DNA of 64,000 bases from Pseudomonas mosselii (GTDB lineage Bacteria; Pseudomonadota; Gammaproteobacteria; Pseudomonadales; Pseudomonadaceae), in NCBI RefSeq assembly GCF_019823065.1, contig NZ_CP081966.1:62001-126000 (forward strand), written 5' to 3'. This document shows, piece after piece, positions 27,714-37,879 of the stretch (position 1 is its first letter; every line of letters begins with the position of its first letter). Both the position numbers and the translations under genes were made by a program. The notes beneath the pieces were generated by a model. It had not been told where the DNA came from, did no database searches, and saw only the letters and a program-made list of their open reading frames with translations.

Positions 27714-28220
27714 TCAGGCTTGCTGGCGGTGCTGCTTTTCCAGCTTCTTCTTGATCCGATCGCGTTTGAGCTGGGACAGGTAATCGACGAACAGCTTGCC
27801 GTTGAGGTGATCGAACTCGTGCTGCACGCACACGGCCAGCAGGCCTTCGCATTCCAGTTCGTAGGGCTTGCCGTCGCGGTCCTGGGCCTTGACCCGCACG
27901 CGCAGCGGGCGATCGACGTTCTCGTAGAAGCCGGGCACCGACAGGCAGCCTTCCTGGTACTGGCCCATGTCGTGGGTCAGCTCCTCGACCGTGGGGTTGA
28001 TGAAGACGCGCGGCTCGCTGCGGTCTTCGCTCAGGTCCATCACCACGACCTGCTTGTGCACGTTGACCTGGGTGGCGGCCAGGCCGATGCCGGGCGCCTC
28101 GTACATGGTCTCGAACATGTCGTCGATCAGCTGGCTCAAGGCGTCGTCGAACTCCGTCACCGGTTTGGCGATGGTGCGCAGGCGCGGATCGGGAAATTCG
28201 AGAATGTTCAAAATAGCCAT
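27714..28220 (-). CDS. def: Peptide deformylase
   Basis: 168 residues from ATG 28218-28220 ([15 protein letters not shown]). The three family motifs are present: GIGLAA (residues 44-49), EGCLSVPG with the metal-binding Cys, and HEFDHLNG with the two metal His and the catalytic Glu. It removes the N-formyl group from nascent proteins. The frame is open to 28265 but those extra residues do not match the family start. dprA is divergent, 208 bp away. Confidence 0.96.
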   Translation of the reverse strand: MAILNILEFPDPRLRTIAKPVTEFDDALSQLIDDMFETMYEAPGIGLAATQVNVHKQVVVMDLSEDRSEPRVFINPTVEELTHDMGQYQEGCLSVPGFYENVDRPLRVRVKAQDRDGKPYELECEGLLAVCVQHEFDHLNGKLFVDYLSQLKRDRIKKKLEKQHRQQA

Positions 28221-28428
28221 GGCGGTCAGGCAGTCACTGTGCGGTCGGTTGAAAACTGAGCACACATAATAAAGGGAAATGGGGCGTTCGGCACCTGTGA
28301 AGCTTGGCTAGGGTCTCTATGGGCTTGATAGCTGCCATTTCATGGACAGCTTTTCAAAGTGTTACTCACAAAGTTATCCACAGGTTGCGCCACGTATATG
28401 GCCCCCTGTCGATCAAGGATGATCCACC

Positions 28429-29526
28429 ATGAACCCATCCCGTTCGTCGCCTTGTCCGCCTGCGGAACTGGAGGCGCGGCTGCGTCTTCATAGCCTTCCG
28501 GAGATTGGCTTGCGTCGTTTCCATACCCTCATCGAAGCGTTCGGCAGTGCCTCGTCGGCACTCAGCGCGCCGGCCAGTGCCTGGCAGGCGTTGGGGCTGA
28601 AGGCTGCCAGTATAGACGCCCGGCGCAGCCCGCAAGTGCGCGATGGCGCATTGGCTGCAATGCGCTGGCTAGAGCGTCCGGGCCAGTATTTACTGATGTG
28701 GGACGGGCCTGGCTACCCGGCGTTGCTGGCCGAGATAGACGATCCGCCGCCGCTGTTGTTCGTCGCGGGCGACCCCGATTTACTCGAACAACCGCAACTG
28801 GCGATCGTGGGTAGCAGGCGTGCTTCACCCCCGGCGCTGGATACCGCAGGCGCGTTTTCCCGATGCCTTTCCCAGGCTGGTTTCACCATCACCAGCGGGC
28901 TGGCGCTGGGCGTCGACGGTGCCGCTCATCGGGCCGCTTTGAAGGCCGGCGGGCACACCATCGGGGTGCTCGGCACGGGGTTGCAAAAACTTTATCCACA
29001 GCGCCACCGTGACCTGGCACGGGCAATGCTCGACAGTGGCAGCGCGCTGGTTTCCGAGTACCCGCTGGATGCCGGCCCGCTGGCCGGCAACTTCCCGCGT
29101 CGCAACCGGATCATCAGCGGCTTGTCGCTGGGCGTGCTGGTGGTCGAGGCCAGCCTGGCCAGCGGCTCGTTGATCACCGCACGGCTTGCCGCCGAACAGG
29201 GGCGGGAGGTGTACGCGATTCCCGGGTCCATTCATCACCCCGGCGCCAAGGGCTGCCATCAGTTGATCCGCGACGGTGCGCTGCTGGTGGAAAGCGTGGA
29301 GCAGATCCTCGACAGCCTGCGTGGGTGGCAGAACCTGCCGCCTGCGATTGTGGATAAACCCGCTCATCCATTGATCGCCCTGCTCCACGCCGCACCCCAG
29401 ACCACCGAGGCCCTGGCCAGCAGCAGCGGTCTGCCACTGGCCCAGGTACTGGCCAGCCTGACCGAACTGGAGCTCGAAGGCCGGGTGAGCAATGAAGCCG
29501 GGCGTTGGTTTGCCCGTGCGGGCTAA
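28429..29526 (+). CDS. dprA: DNA-processing protein DprA
   Basis: 365 residues. An N-terminal helical SAM-like domain (ELEARLRLHSLPEIGLRRFHTL) is followed by the Rossmann fold with LAIVGSRRASPPALD, FTITSGLALGVDGAAHRAAL and GVLGTGLQKLYPQRH. Then come SEYPLDAGPLAGNFPRRNRI and VVEASLASGSLITARLA, and a C-terminal winged-helix DML1-like domain (HPLIALLHAAPQTTEAL). DprA loads RecA on incoming single-stranded DNA. Two exact DnaA boxes lie inside the gene and one just upstream. tsaC follows 39 bp later. Confidence 0.94.
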   Translation: MNPSRSSPCPPAELEARLRLHSLPEIGLRRFHTLIEAFGSASSALSAPASAWQALGLKAASIDARRSPQVRDGALAAMRWLERPGQYLLMWDGPGYPALLAEIDDPPPLLFVAGDPDLLEQPQLAIVGSRRASPPALDTAGAFSRCLSQAGFTITSGLALGVDGAAHRAALKAGGHTIGVLGTGLQKLYPQRHRDLARAMLDSGSALVSEYPLDAGPLAGNFPRRNRIISGLSLGVLVVEASLASGSLITARLAAEQGREVYAIPGSIHHPGAKGCHQLIRDGALLVESVEQILDSLRGWQNLPPAIVDKPAHPLIALLHAAPQTTEALASSSGLPLAQVLASLTELELEGRVSNEAGRWFARAG

Positions 29527-29565
29527 GTACACTGCGCGCACGGCGTTTATGCGGAGAGACGGAAA

Positions 29566-30123
29566 ATGGTGAGCAGTTGGCGTGTGCAACAAGCCGCGCG
29601 CGAGGTGAAGGCGGGTGCGGTGATCGCCTATCCGACGGAAGCGGTCTGGGGCCTGGGCTGCGACCCGTGGAACGAGGACGCGGTGTATCGCCTGCTGGCG
29701 CTCAAGTCGCGGCCTGTGGATAAAGGGCTGATCCTGGTCGCCGACAACATTCGCCAGTTCGACTTTCTGTTCGAGGATTTCCCCCAGGACTGGATCGACC
29801 GCATGAGCGCCACCTGGCCTGGGCCTAACACCTGGCTGGTGCCGCACCAGGGTCTGCTGCCCGAGTGGGTGACCGGGCAGCATGACACCGTGGCCTTGCG
29901 AGTCAGCGATCATCCACAGGTGCGCGAGCTGTGCGCGCTGGTCGGGCCGTTGATCTCCACCTCGTGCAACCCGGCCGGGCGGCCGGCGGCCAAGAGCCGG
30001 TTGCGGGTGGAGCAGTATTTCCACAACGAGCTGGACATGGTGCTGGGTGGGGCGTTGGGTGGGCGGAAGAACCCGAGCCTGATTCGCGACCTGGCGACCG
30101 GTGAGGTTGTGCGCCCGGGCTGA
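29566..30123 (+). CDS. tsaC: L-threonylcarbamoyladenylate synthase (YrdC/TsaC family)
   Basis: 185 residues with the YrdC fold: [16 protein letters not shown] near the N-terminus, then the nucleotide-binding Lys region [40 protein letters not shown] and [17 protein letters not shown]. It makes threonylcarbamoyl-AMP from threonine, bicarbonate and ATP for the t6A37 modification of tRNAs. It begins 39 bp after dprA with GGAGAG upstream. Confidence 0.94.
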   Translation: MVSSWRVQQAAREVKAGAVIAYPTEAVWGLGCDPWNEDAVYRLLALKSRPVDKGLILVADNIRQFDFLFEDFPQDWIDRMSATWPGPNTWLVPHQGLLPEWVTGQHDTVALRVSDHPQVRELCALVGPLISTSCNPAGRPAAKSRLRVEQYFHNELDMVLGGALGGRKNPSLIRDLATGEVVRPG

Positions 30124-30128
30124 TACCG

Positions 30129-30254
30129 CTGGCGAGGGCTTTGCCCTCGTTTCGCGGCACAAGGCCGCTCTTACAGGTACAGCGCAGCTCTCAGGCTTGG
30201 CGCTGTAACCTGTGGGAGCGGCCTTGTGTCGCGAAAGGGCCGCAAAGCGGCCCC
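30129..30254. repeat. REP inverted pair, GGCCTTGTG family
   Basis: GGCGAGGGCTTTGCCCTCG then TTTCGCGGCACAAGGCCGCT and the inverted GAGCGGCCTTGTGTCGCGAA followed by GGGCCGCAAAGCGGCCCC. The two arms are separated by about 50 bp, after the tsaC stop. Confidence 0.75.
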
Positions 30255-30405
30255 AGAATTCCCGCCGATTTTTCTGATTTGCACCCAGATGGCTGCCCAT
30301 TCTGAATTCAGAGAAATATCCTACGCAGTCTGTCGACTGCCATTACCCTCTCAGTGGGAACGCCTGCCTTTAGGCTCCAAACCGTCGCCGAATAACTTGG
30401 CGATC

Positions 30406-30541
30406 GGGTGTGGTAACCCGGTAACAGGAAGGTATCAGAGTCGTCTATGGCGGCTGTGCGCGGGAGGCTTTCGAGCCTGCCGGGTCTGGTACCTCCCCGG
30501 TTTACCACCCCGTGTAAAGCTGCCACCCATTCGTGTGGTAA
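30406..30541 (+). ncRNA. Candidate structured RNA leader with alternative pairing
   Basis: A long stem pairs 30430-30439 (AGGTATCAGA) with 30485-30494 (TCTGGTACCT), and 30412-30421 (GGTAACCCGG) with 30497-30506 (CCGGTTTACC). Inside it is a UUCG-tetraloop hairpin at 30465-30478 (AGGCT-TTCG-AGCCT). The decamer GTGTGGTAAC occurs twice, at 30408 and 30533. Either copy can pair with the single complementary TTTACCACC at 30501-30509. The second copy is 36 nt before the ATG of a truncated small gene. This is a switch-like layout seen only from sequence; no known family is assigned. Confidence 0.5.
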
Positions 30542-30578
30542 CGGACGAGGTGTCAGCCCTACTCTGGTAGAGGTTGCC

Positions 30579-30666
30579 ATGAACAAGAAGATTGTCCCCG
30601 ATCCACCACTTCCTAACACCACAACCCACCCCTTCGGCCGCTGCGACTTGCCCCGCGATAGGGGCT

Positions 30667-30683
<17 letters not shown>
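30579..30683 (+). pseudogene. Truncated small gene, DUF3077-like N-terminus
   Basis: ATG 30579 (AGAGG upstream) opens MNKKIVPDPPLPNTTTHPFGRCDLP..., 34 residues ending in TAG inside the 3' end of qor. The MxKIVPDPP opening and the HPFGxC segment resemble small Pseudomonas DUF3077-type proteins, normally about 80-100 residues, so the body is missing. The break falls in CTTGCCCCGCGAT (30648-30660), a fragment of the GGGCTTGCC REP family. This suggests the tail was lost by recombination at a REP. The family call is from memory of the N-terminal pattern and is tentative. Confidence 0.45.
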
Positions 30684-32688
<2,005 letters not shown>

Positions 32689-32713
32689 GCCTGTGGATAA
32701 CCGAGGAGCTCCC

Positions 32714-33538
32714 ATGGACCAGTACGTCGTATTCGGCAACCCAATCGGCCATAGCAAGTCGCCGCTGATCCACCGCCTGTTCGCTGACCAGACCGGCCAG
32801 GACCTGGAGTACGCCACCCTGCTGGCGCCGCTGGACGAGTTCAGCGACTGCGCCACAGGCTTCTTCAAGCAAGGCAGCGGCGCCAACGTCACCGTGCCAT
32901 TCAAGGAAGAGGCCTATCGCCTGTGCGACAGCCTCACCCCGCGTGCGCAACGTGCTGGCGCGGTGAACACCCTGACCAAGCTGGCCGACGGTACCTTGCA
33001 AGGCGACAACACCGACGGCGCCGGGCTGGTGCGTGACCTGACGGTGAACGCCGGGGTGACCTTGGCTGGCAAGCGCATCCTTATCCTTGGCGCCGGCGGT
33101 GCTGTTCGGGGTGTGCTGGAGCCGATCCTGGCGCACAAGCCACAGTCGCTGGTGATCGCCAACCGTACCGTCGAGAAAGCCGAGCAGCTGGCGCGGGAGT
33201 TCGATGAGCTGGGGCCGGTGGTGGCCAGTGGTTTCAGCTGGTTGCAGGAGCCGGTAGACGTGATCATCAACGCTACTTCTGCGAGCTTGTCTGGCGAACT
33301 GCCGCCGATTGCCGACAGCCTGGTCGAGGCGGGGCGCACCGTCTGCTACGACATGATGTATGGCAAGGAGCCGACACCTTTCTGCCAGTGGGCCAGCAAG
33401 CTGGGTGCGGCCAAGGTGCTGGATGGGCTGGGGATGCTGGCCGAGCAGGCGGCCGAGGCGTTCTTTATCTGGCGGGGGGTGCGTCCTGACACGGTGCCTG
33501 TGCTGGATGAGTTGCGTCGGCAACTGGCGAGCAGTTGA
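32714..33538 (+). CDS. aroE: Shikimate dehydrogenase (NADP+)
   Basis: 274 residues from ATG 32714 ([17 protein letters not shown]). GAGGAG lies just upstream, and an earlier in-frame GTG (32693) is rejected. The shikimate-binding part has [13 protein letters not shown] with the catalytic Lys and [12 protein letters not shown] with the catalytic Asp. The NADP-binding loop is [16 protein letters not shown] followed by [13 protein letters not shown]. It reduces 3-dehydroshikimate in aromatic amino-acid synthesis. An exact DnaA box overlaps the hemF-aroE junction. Confidence 0.96.
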   Translation: MDQYVVFGNPIGHSKSPLIHRLFADQTGQDLEYATLLAPLDEFSDCATGFFKQGSGANVTVPFKEEAYRLCDSLTPRAQRAGAVNTLTKLADGTLQGDNTDGAGLVRDLTVNAGVTLAGKRILILGAGGAVRGVLEPILAHKPQSLVIANRTVEKAEQLAREFDELGPVVASGFSWLQEPVDVIINATSASLSGELPPIADSLVEAGRTVCYDMMYGKEPTPFCQWASKLGAAKVLDGLGMLAEQAAEAFFIWRGVRPDTVPVLDELRRQLASS

Positions 33539-33773
33539 TTTCGGGGCGCTGTTGGATGAATTGGCGTTCCAGGTCGATTTGCTGCTGGTAGTGAGCGAGT
33601 TTGGCTGTGGATTGCGTTTCGCCAGTGTAGGGATCGCGAGCGGTCATGTCGCTTTCCAGCCGGGCAATCCGTACTTGAGCATCGGCAACGCTCCAGCAGT
33701 TATCCACAGCGCCGCTGCCTTGAGCAGCTAGTAATGGCACGAGTGCCAGGGCGAGATGAACGCAACTACTCAT
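33465..33773 (-). CDS. Hypothetical exported protein, 102 aa
   Basis: It begins with a signal peptide ([22 protein letters not shown]), followed by [20 protein letters not shown] and [26 protein letters not shown], a probable helical hairpin. Two Cys in the mature part could form a disulfide. Its 3' end overlaps aroE tail to tail by 74 bp. An IS256-type element is inserted about 40 bp upstream of its start and may separate it from its original promoter. I do not recognise the family. Confidence 0.55.
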   Translation of the reverse strand: MSSCVHLALALVPLLAAQGSGAVDNCWSVADAQVRIARLESDMTARDPYTGETQSTAKLAHYQQQIDLERQFIQQRPEINCSPVADATHPAQAPCQDAPPAR

Positions 33774-33814
33774 GGCGTGCTCCGCAGTGAATGAGCGTTG
33801 TTTACTCTTTCATC

Positions 33815-35176
33815 GGAAGTGTCAGATTTTTTGTGTGCGGGCCGGTAACGGCCTGCCGTCAGGCAGGCCCTGACTTTCACCAGGTCGGCCTGATGAACCG
33901 ATCTCCGTACAAAATCGCGAATTGATTCATCGCACTTTTCCAATCATGCGCCGCTGAGCCCCAGTTCGCCGTGATGTTTCGCAGCCCCAGCCAGATCAGC
34001 TTGGTAGCTGCGTCATCGTTCGGGAAATGGCCTCGGGTCTTGATGATCTTGCGCAGCTGGGCATTGATACTCTCGATGGCGTTGGTGGTGTAGATCACTT
34101 TCCGGATGGCTGGTGGGAAGACAAAGAAGGGAATCACTCGATCCCAGGCGCGTCTCCAGGCCGCAACGACCGTTGGATACTGCTTGCCCCAGGGCCCGTT
34201 TTCAAACTCATCGAGTGCCTGCTCAGCCGCTTCGGCGTTGATGGCCTGGTAGATCGGCTTGAGCGCCTTGGCCAGTGCCCGCCGCTTGTCCCAGGCTGCA
34301 AAGTCCAGGCTGTTGCGGATCAGGTGCACGATGCACGTCTGCAGCGTCGTCTCTGGAAACACGGCGCTGAGAGCCTCTGGCATGCCTTTGAGGCCATCGG
34401 TCACGGCAATCAGCACATCCTCGACACCACGTGTCTTGAGATCGTTAAAGACCTTCATCCAGAACTTCGCACCCTCGGTGTTCTCGATCCAGATGCCCAA
34501 GATATCGCGCGTCCCGTCGGGTAGAACGCCCAGCGCCAAGTAAATGGCCTTGTTGCGCACCAAGCCTTCTTCGCGGATCTTCACCCGCAGTGCATCGAAG
34601 AAAATGACCGGGTACATGGGCTCCAGTGGCCGCTGCTGCCACGCGCCAATTTCTTCCATGACCTCGTCTGTCACAGAGCTGATGAAGTCGGGTGAGACCT
34701 CTGTTCCATACTGCTCGGACAGAAAGGCTCGGATCTCTCTGACCGTCATGCCACGGGCGTACATGGCGATGATCTTGTCATCGAAACCGGTGTACCGCCG
34801 CTCATGCTTGGGGATGAGAATGGGCGCAAAACTGCCGTCTCGGTCACGAGGAATTTCCAGCCGCAGCGGGCCATCGCCGGTCAAAACCGTCTTGCCACTC
34901 TTGCCGTTACGCTGGTTGGTTTCATCCTCTGGGCGCTGCGCGCCCGGCGGATAACCCAGGTGGTGGCCAAGTTCGGCGTGCAGAGCGCGTTCGATCAAGG
35001 CCTTCTTGAACGCCGCAGAGGCATCCTCGATAGCCTCTGCGGTCATCAGGCCCTCACCGAACTGCTCCAGCAGCTCTTTGGGGATTTTGGGCAGGTCACG
35101 CAAGGGTTTCTTTTTGGTTGGCATACATGCACCTCTTACTCATGTTATGCCCGAACACAAAATTTCTGACACCCTC
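33815..35176 (-). mobile_element. Complete IS256-family insertion sequence, 1362 bp
   Basis: It is bounded by imperfect terminal inverted repeats. The left end is GGAAGTGTCAGATTTTTTGT; the right end, inverted, is GAGGGTGTCAGAAATTTTGT. The 24-bp inner parts (33819-33842 and 35149-35172) match at 21 positions. The 8-bp direct repeat CTTTCATC flanks it at 33807-33814 and 35177-35184, a clean target duplication. It holds one intact transposase gene. The insertion lies between the exported-protein gene (33773) and the 3' end of the SulP gene (35227). Confidence 0.93.
33877..35124 (-). CDS. IS256-family transposase
   Basis: A 415-residue mutator-type DDE transposase. The catalytic acids are in VIFFDALRVKIREEG, VLIAVTDGLKGMPEAL and IYTTNAIESINAQLRK. 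The family segments VTDEVMEEIGAWQQRPLEP and CIVHLIRNSLDFAAW are intact. The N-terminus (KKKPLRDLPKIPKELLEQFGEG) is the DNA-binding region. Length is normal and no frameshift is seen, so it is probably active. It lies within the terminal repeats of the element. Confidence 0.95.
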   Translation of the reverse strand: MPTKKKPLRDLPKIPKELLEQFGEGLMTAEAIEDASAAFKKALIERALHAELGHHLGYPPGAQRPEDETNQRNGKSGKTVLTGDGPLRLEIPRDRDGSFAPILIPKHERRYTGFDDKIIAMYARGMTVREIRAFLSEQYGTEVSPDFISSVTDEVMEEIGAWQQRPLEPMYPVIFFDALRVKIREEGLVRNKAIYLALGVLPDGTRDILGIWIENTEGAKFWMKVFNDLKTRGVEDVLIAVTDGLKGMPEALSAVFPETTLQTCIVHLIRNSLDFAAWDKRRALAKALKPIYQAINAEAAEQALDEFENGPWGKQYPTVVAAWRRAWDRVIPFFVFPPAIRKVIYTTNAIESINAQLRKIIKTRGHFPNDDAATKLIWLGLRNITANWGSAAHDWKSAMNQFAILYGDRFIRPTW

Positions 35177-35226
35177 CTTTCATCGCCTGCACGCTGTTCG
35201 CAACTGACAGAAATGCCAGTTGACCA

Positions 35227-36792
35227 TCAGCCCTCGAAGCGAATCGGGCAACTCGCCATGCCTTCCAGCTTCTGCAGTTCCTCGATCACCTGCGGCCTTG
35301 CCCGCTGCAACGTCAGGCTTCCGCCATTACGCATCAACCGCCGCGCCTCGCGGTGCAACATATCCACACCCGAATAATCGATGAAGTTCACCTGTCGCGC
35401 ATCGATCACCACATGCGGCCCCTGGCAGCGCTGCAAGCGCAGCTGCAGGTAATGCGCCGCGCCGAAGAAGATCGACCCGCCCACACGCAACACGTCCGCC
35501 TCCCCTTCCCGGCTCTGCTGCACTCGCGGCCTCGAGGTGCGCTTGAGGTAGAAGAACAGCGATGCCAGCACCCCGGCGTAGATCGCCGTCTGCAGCTCGA
35601 GCAGCAGGGTCGCGGCGGCGGTCAGCGCCATGACCAGGAACTCCGAACGGCTGACCCGGAACAGCGCGCGGATGCCGCGATGGTCTACCAGCCCCCAGCA
35701 AATCAACAGGATGCTGCCCGCCATCGCCGGGATCGGCAGATGGGCGATCAGCCCGGCCCCCGCCACCGCGAACAGCGCCACCCACAGCGCCGAGAACACC
35801 CCGGCCAACGGCGAGCGGGCCCCTGCGTCGTAGCTGAGCCCGGAGCGGGTAAAGGAGCCGGAGGACAGGTAGCCGGAGAACAATGCCCCGATGATGTTCG
35901 ACAAGCCCTGGGCGCGAATCTCCTGGTTGGCGTCGATCAGTTGCTCGGAACGTGCGGACAGGGAACGGGCGATGGACAGGCTGGTGACCAGCCCGAGCAT
36001 GCCGACAGCCACGGCACTGGGCAGCAGGCGCAGGATCAGTTCCACATCGAGTAACGGCAGTGGGCTGAGCGGTGGCAACTGGCCGACGAAGGCGGGCACA
36101 CGCGGCACATGGCCGAACACGCCGGGCAACAGCCAGGCCGCCAGGCTGACCAGCAGCAGACTTATCAACAGGCTCGGCCAGCGTGGCCGCCACAGTTTCA
36201 ACAGCACGCCAATCGCCAGGGTGCTCAGCCCCAGCACCAGCGATGGCATGTCCACCTCGCCAATATGACCGGCCAATTCCTGCACGGTCTTCAGAGCCGT
36301 GGCCTGGCTTGGCAGGTCCAGGCCCAGCAGGTTGGGCAGTTGCCCCAGCGCGATGACGACGGCGGCACCGAGGGTGAAGCCCAGCACCACCGAATGGGAG
36401 ACGAAGTTGACCAGCGCGCCGAAGCGCAGCAGCCCCAGCATGAGCTGGAAGACGCCGCCGAGGAAGGTCAGCAGCAGCACCAGGGTCACGTAGTCGTCGC
36501 TGCCGGCCACGGCCAGCGGGCTGATGCTGGCATACAGGACGATGGAGATGGCGGCGGTGGGGCCGCAGATCAGGTGCCAGGACGAGCCCCACAGGCAGGC
36601 CACCAGCACCGGCACGATGGCGGCGTACAGGCCGTACTCGGCGGGCAGGCCGGCGATCAGGGCGTAGGCGATCGATTGCGGCAGGGCAAGGATAGCGCCG
36701 CTCAGGCCTACCAGCAGGTCCTGGCGCAGGCTGCGGCCCGATTGACGGGGGAGCCAGGTGAGGAAGGGCAGCAGGTGGTGGAGACGAGGCAT
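35227..36792 (-). CDS. SulP-family anion transporter with STAS domain
   Basis: 521 residues. About ten to twelve membrane helices begin after the SulP opening LPFLTWLPRQSGRSLRQDLLVGL; LPQSIAYALIAGLPAEYGLYAAIVP is the family signature. The C-terminal cytoplasmic STAS domain (about residues 415-510) includes HVVIDARQVNFIDYSGVDML. It moves sulfate or a related anion. It is downstream of choX and betC on the same strand, separated from choX by a REP pair. It may take up choline-O-sulfate or sulfate, or handle sulfate released by BetC; direction and substrate are inference. Confidence 0.9.
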   Translation of the reverse strand: MPRLHHLLPFLTWLPRQSGRSLRQDLLVGLSGAILALPQSIAYALIAGLPAEYGLYAAIVPVLVACLWGSSWHLICGPTAAISIVLYASISPLAVAGSDDYVTLVLLLTFLGGVFQLMLGLLRFGALVNFVSHSVVLGFTLGAAVVIALGQLPNLLGLDLPSQATALKTVQELAGHIGEVDMPSLVLGLSTLAIGVLLKLWRPRWPSLLISLLLVSLAAWLLPGVFGHVPRVPAFVGQLPPLSPLPLLDVELILRLLPSAVAVGMLGLVTSLSIARSLSARSEQLIDANQEIRAQGLSNIIGALFSGYLSSGSFTRSGLSYDAGARSPLAGVFSALWVALFAVAGAGLIAHLPIPAMAGSILLICWGLVDHRGIRALFRVSRSEFLVMALTAAATLLLELQTAIYAGVLASLFFYLKRTSRPRVQQSREGEADVLRVGGSIFFGAAHYLQLRLQRCQGPHVVIDARQVNFIDYSGVDMLHREARRLMRNGGSLTLQRARPQVIEELQKLEGMASCPIRFEG

Positions 36793-36812
36793 GCGTCATT
36801 CCTGTTCAGTAT

Positions 36813-36930
36813 CGCTGGCGAGGGCCTTGCCCTCGTTTCGCGACACAAGGCCGCCCCCACAGAAGAGCGCGAATCCCTGTGGGAGCGGCCTTGCGTCGCG
36901 AAAGGGCCGCAAAGCGGCCCCGGCAGCCTA
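36813..36930. repeat. REP inverted pair, GGCCTTGTG family
   Basis: GGCGAGGGCCTTGCCCTCG then TTTCGCGACACAAGGCCGCC and the inverted GAGCGGCCTTGCGTCGCGAA with GGGCCGCAAAGCGGCCCC. Lies between the choX stop and the sulP start on the shared strand, so it sits inside the probable operon. Confidence 0.75.
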
Positions 36931-36941
36931 ACAGACAAAAA

Positions 36942-37865
36942 TCAGAGTTTGGCTTTAACCGCTTCTGCTGCGTCCCCACCAGCCTTGGTAGTCACTCCAG
37001 CCAACCAACCATCCAGCAACTCTGGGCGCTTCTTCACCCAAGCCCTGGCCGCCTCATCAAAGCTCACCTTCTTGTCCACAACCTCGGCCATGATGCTGTT
37101 CTCCATGCCCAGCGTGAACGTCAGGTTGCTCAACAGCTTCGCCGCATTCGGGCAAGCCTGTGGATATCCCTTGCGAGTCAGCGTGTACACATCACCTTTG
37201 CTCCCAAACCATTTTTCGCCACCCGTGAGGTAATGCATCTTCAACTTCACGTTCATTGGATGCGGTGTCCAGCCGAGGAAGGTGATGAACTGCTGCTTCT
37301 TCACCGCCCGATCCACCTGGGCCAGCATCGCCTGTTCGCTGGATTCGACCAGCTTCCACTGCCCAAGCGCGAAGTCGTTCTTGTCGATGATCGCCTTCAG
37401 CGACAGGTTGGCCGGTGCGCCGGAGCCGATGCCGTAGAGCTTCTTGTCGAACCTGTCGGCGTACTTGTGCAGGTCGGCGAAGTCCTTAACGCCGGCCTCC
37501 CAGACATAATCGGGCACCGCCAGGGTAAATTCGGTGCCCTCCAGGTTGCGCGCCAACTGTTGCACGTCGCCATTGGCGATGAACTTGTCATGAAAACCCT
37601 GCTGCGCCGGCATCCAGTTGCCGAGGAAGGCATCCACCCGGCCATCTTTCAGGCCGCCGTAGATGATCGGCACGGCCAGGCTGTCGATCTTCACCTGGTA
37701 ACCCAGGCTTTCCAGGAGCAGGCGGGCGACGGCGTTGGTGCTGGCGATATCGCTCCAGCCGGGGTCGGCCAGTTTCACGGTGCTGCATTGCGCGTCGCCG
37801 TCGGCGGCGTGGGCCGTGCCCAGGCTCAGGGCCAGGGCAAGTACGGCGGTGGAGAACTTCTGCAT
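36942..37865 (-). CDS. choX: Choline/betaine ABC transporter substrate-binding protein
   Basis: 307 residues from ATG 37863-37865. A signal peptide ends near LGTAHAADGDAQC. The OpuAC-type fold shows VKLADPGWSDIASTNAVA, GLKDGRVDAFLGNWMPAQ and ITFLGWTPHPMNVKLK, whose aromatic residues would cage a quaternary ammonium group. The Cys pair (C in DAQCSTV and C in PQACPNAA) fits the ChoX disulfide. It lies 14 bp after betC, so both are co-transcribed. The permease and ATPase genes of the transporter are not in the window, so it must share subunits encoded elsewhere. Confidence 0.87.
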   Translation of the reverse strand: MQKFSTAVLALALSLGTAHAADGDAQCSTVKLADPGWSDIASTNAVARLLLESLGYQVKIDSLAVPIIYGGLKDGRVDAFLGNWMPAQQGFHDKFIANGDVQQLARNLEGTEFTLAVPDYVWEAGVKDFADLHKYADRFDKKLYGIGSGAPANLSLKAIIDKNDFALGQWKLVESSEQAMLAQVDRAVKKQQFITFLGWTPHPMNVKLKMHYLTGGEKWFGSKGDVYTLTRKGYPQACPNAAKLLSNLTFTLGMENSIMAEVVDKKVSFDEAARAWVKKRPELLDGWLAGVTTKAGGDAAEAVKAKL

Positions 37866-37879
37866 GGCGGCCTCTCTTC

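Noticed and set aside
33543..33731. Plus-strand ORF continuing past aroE
   Set aside because: It is a shadow of the exported-protein gene on the other strand and has no start signal.
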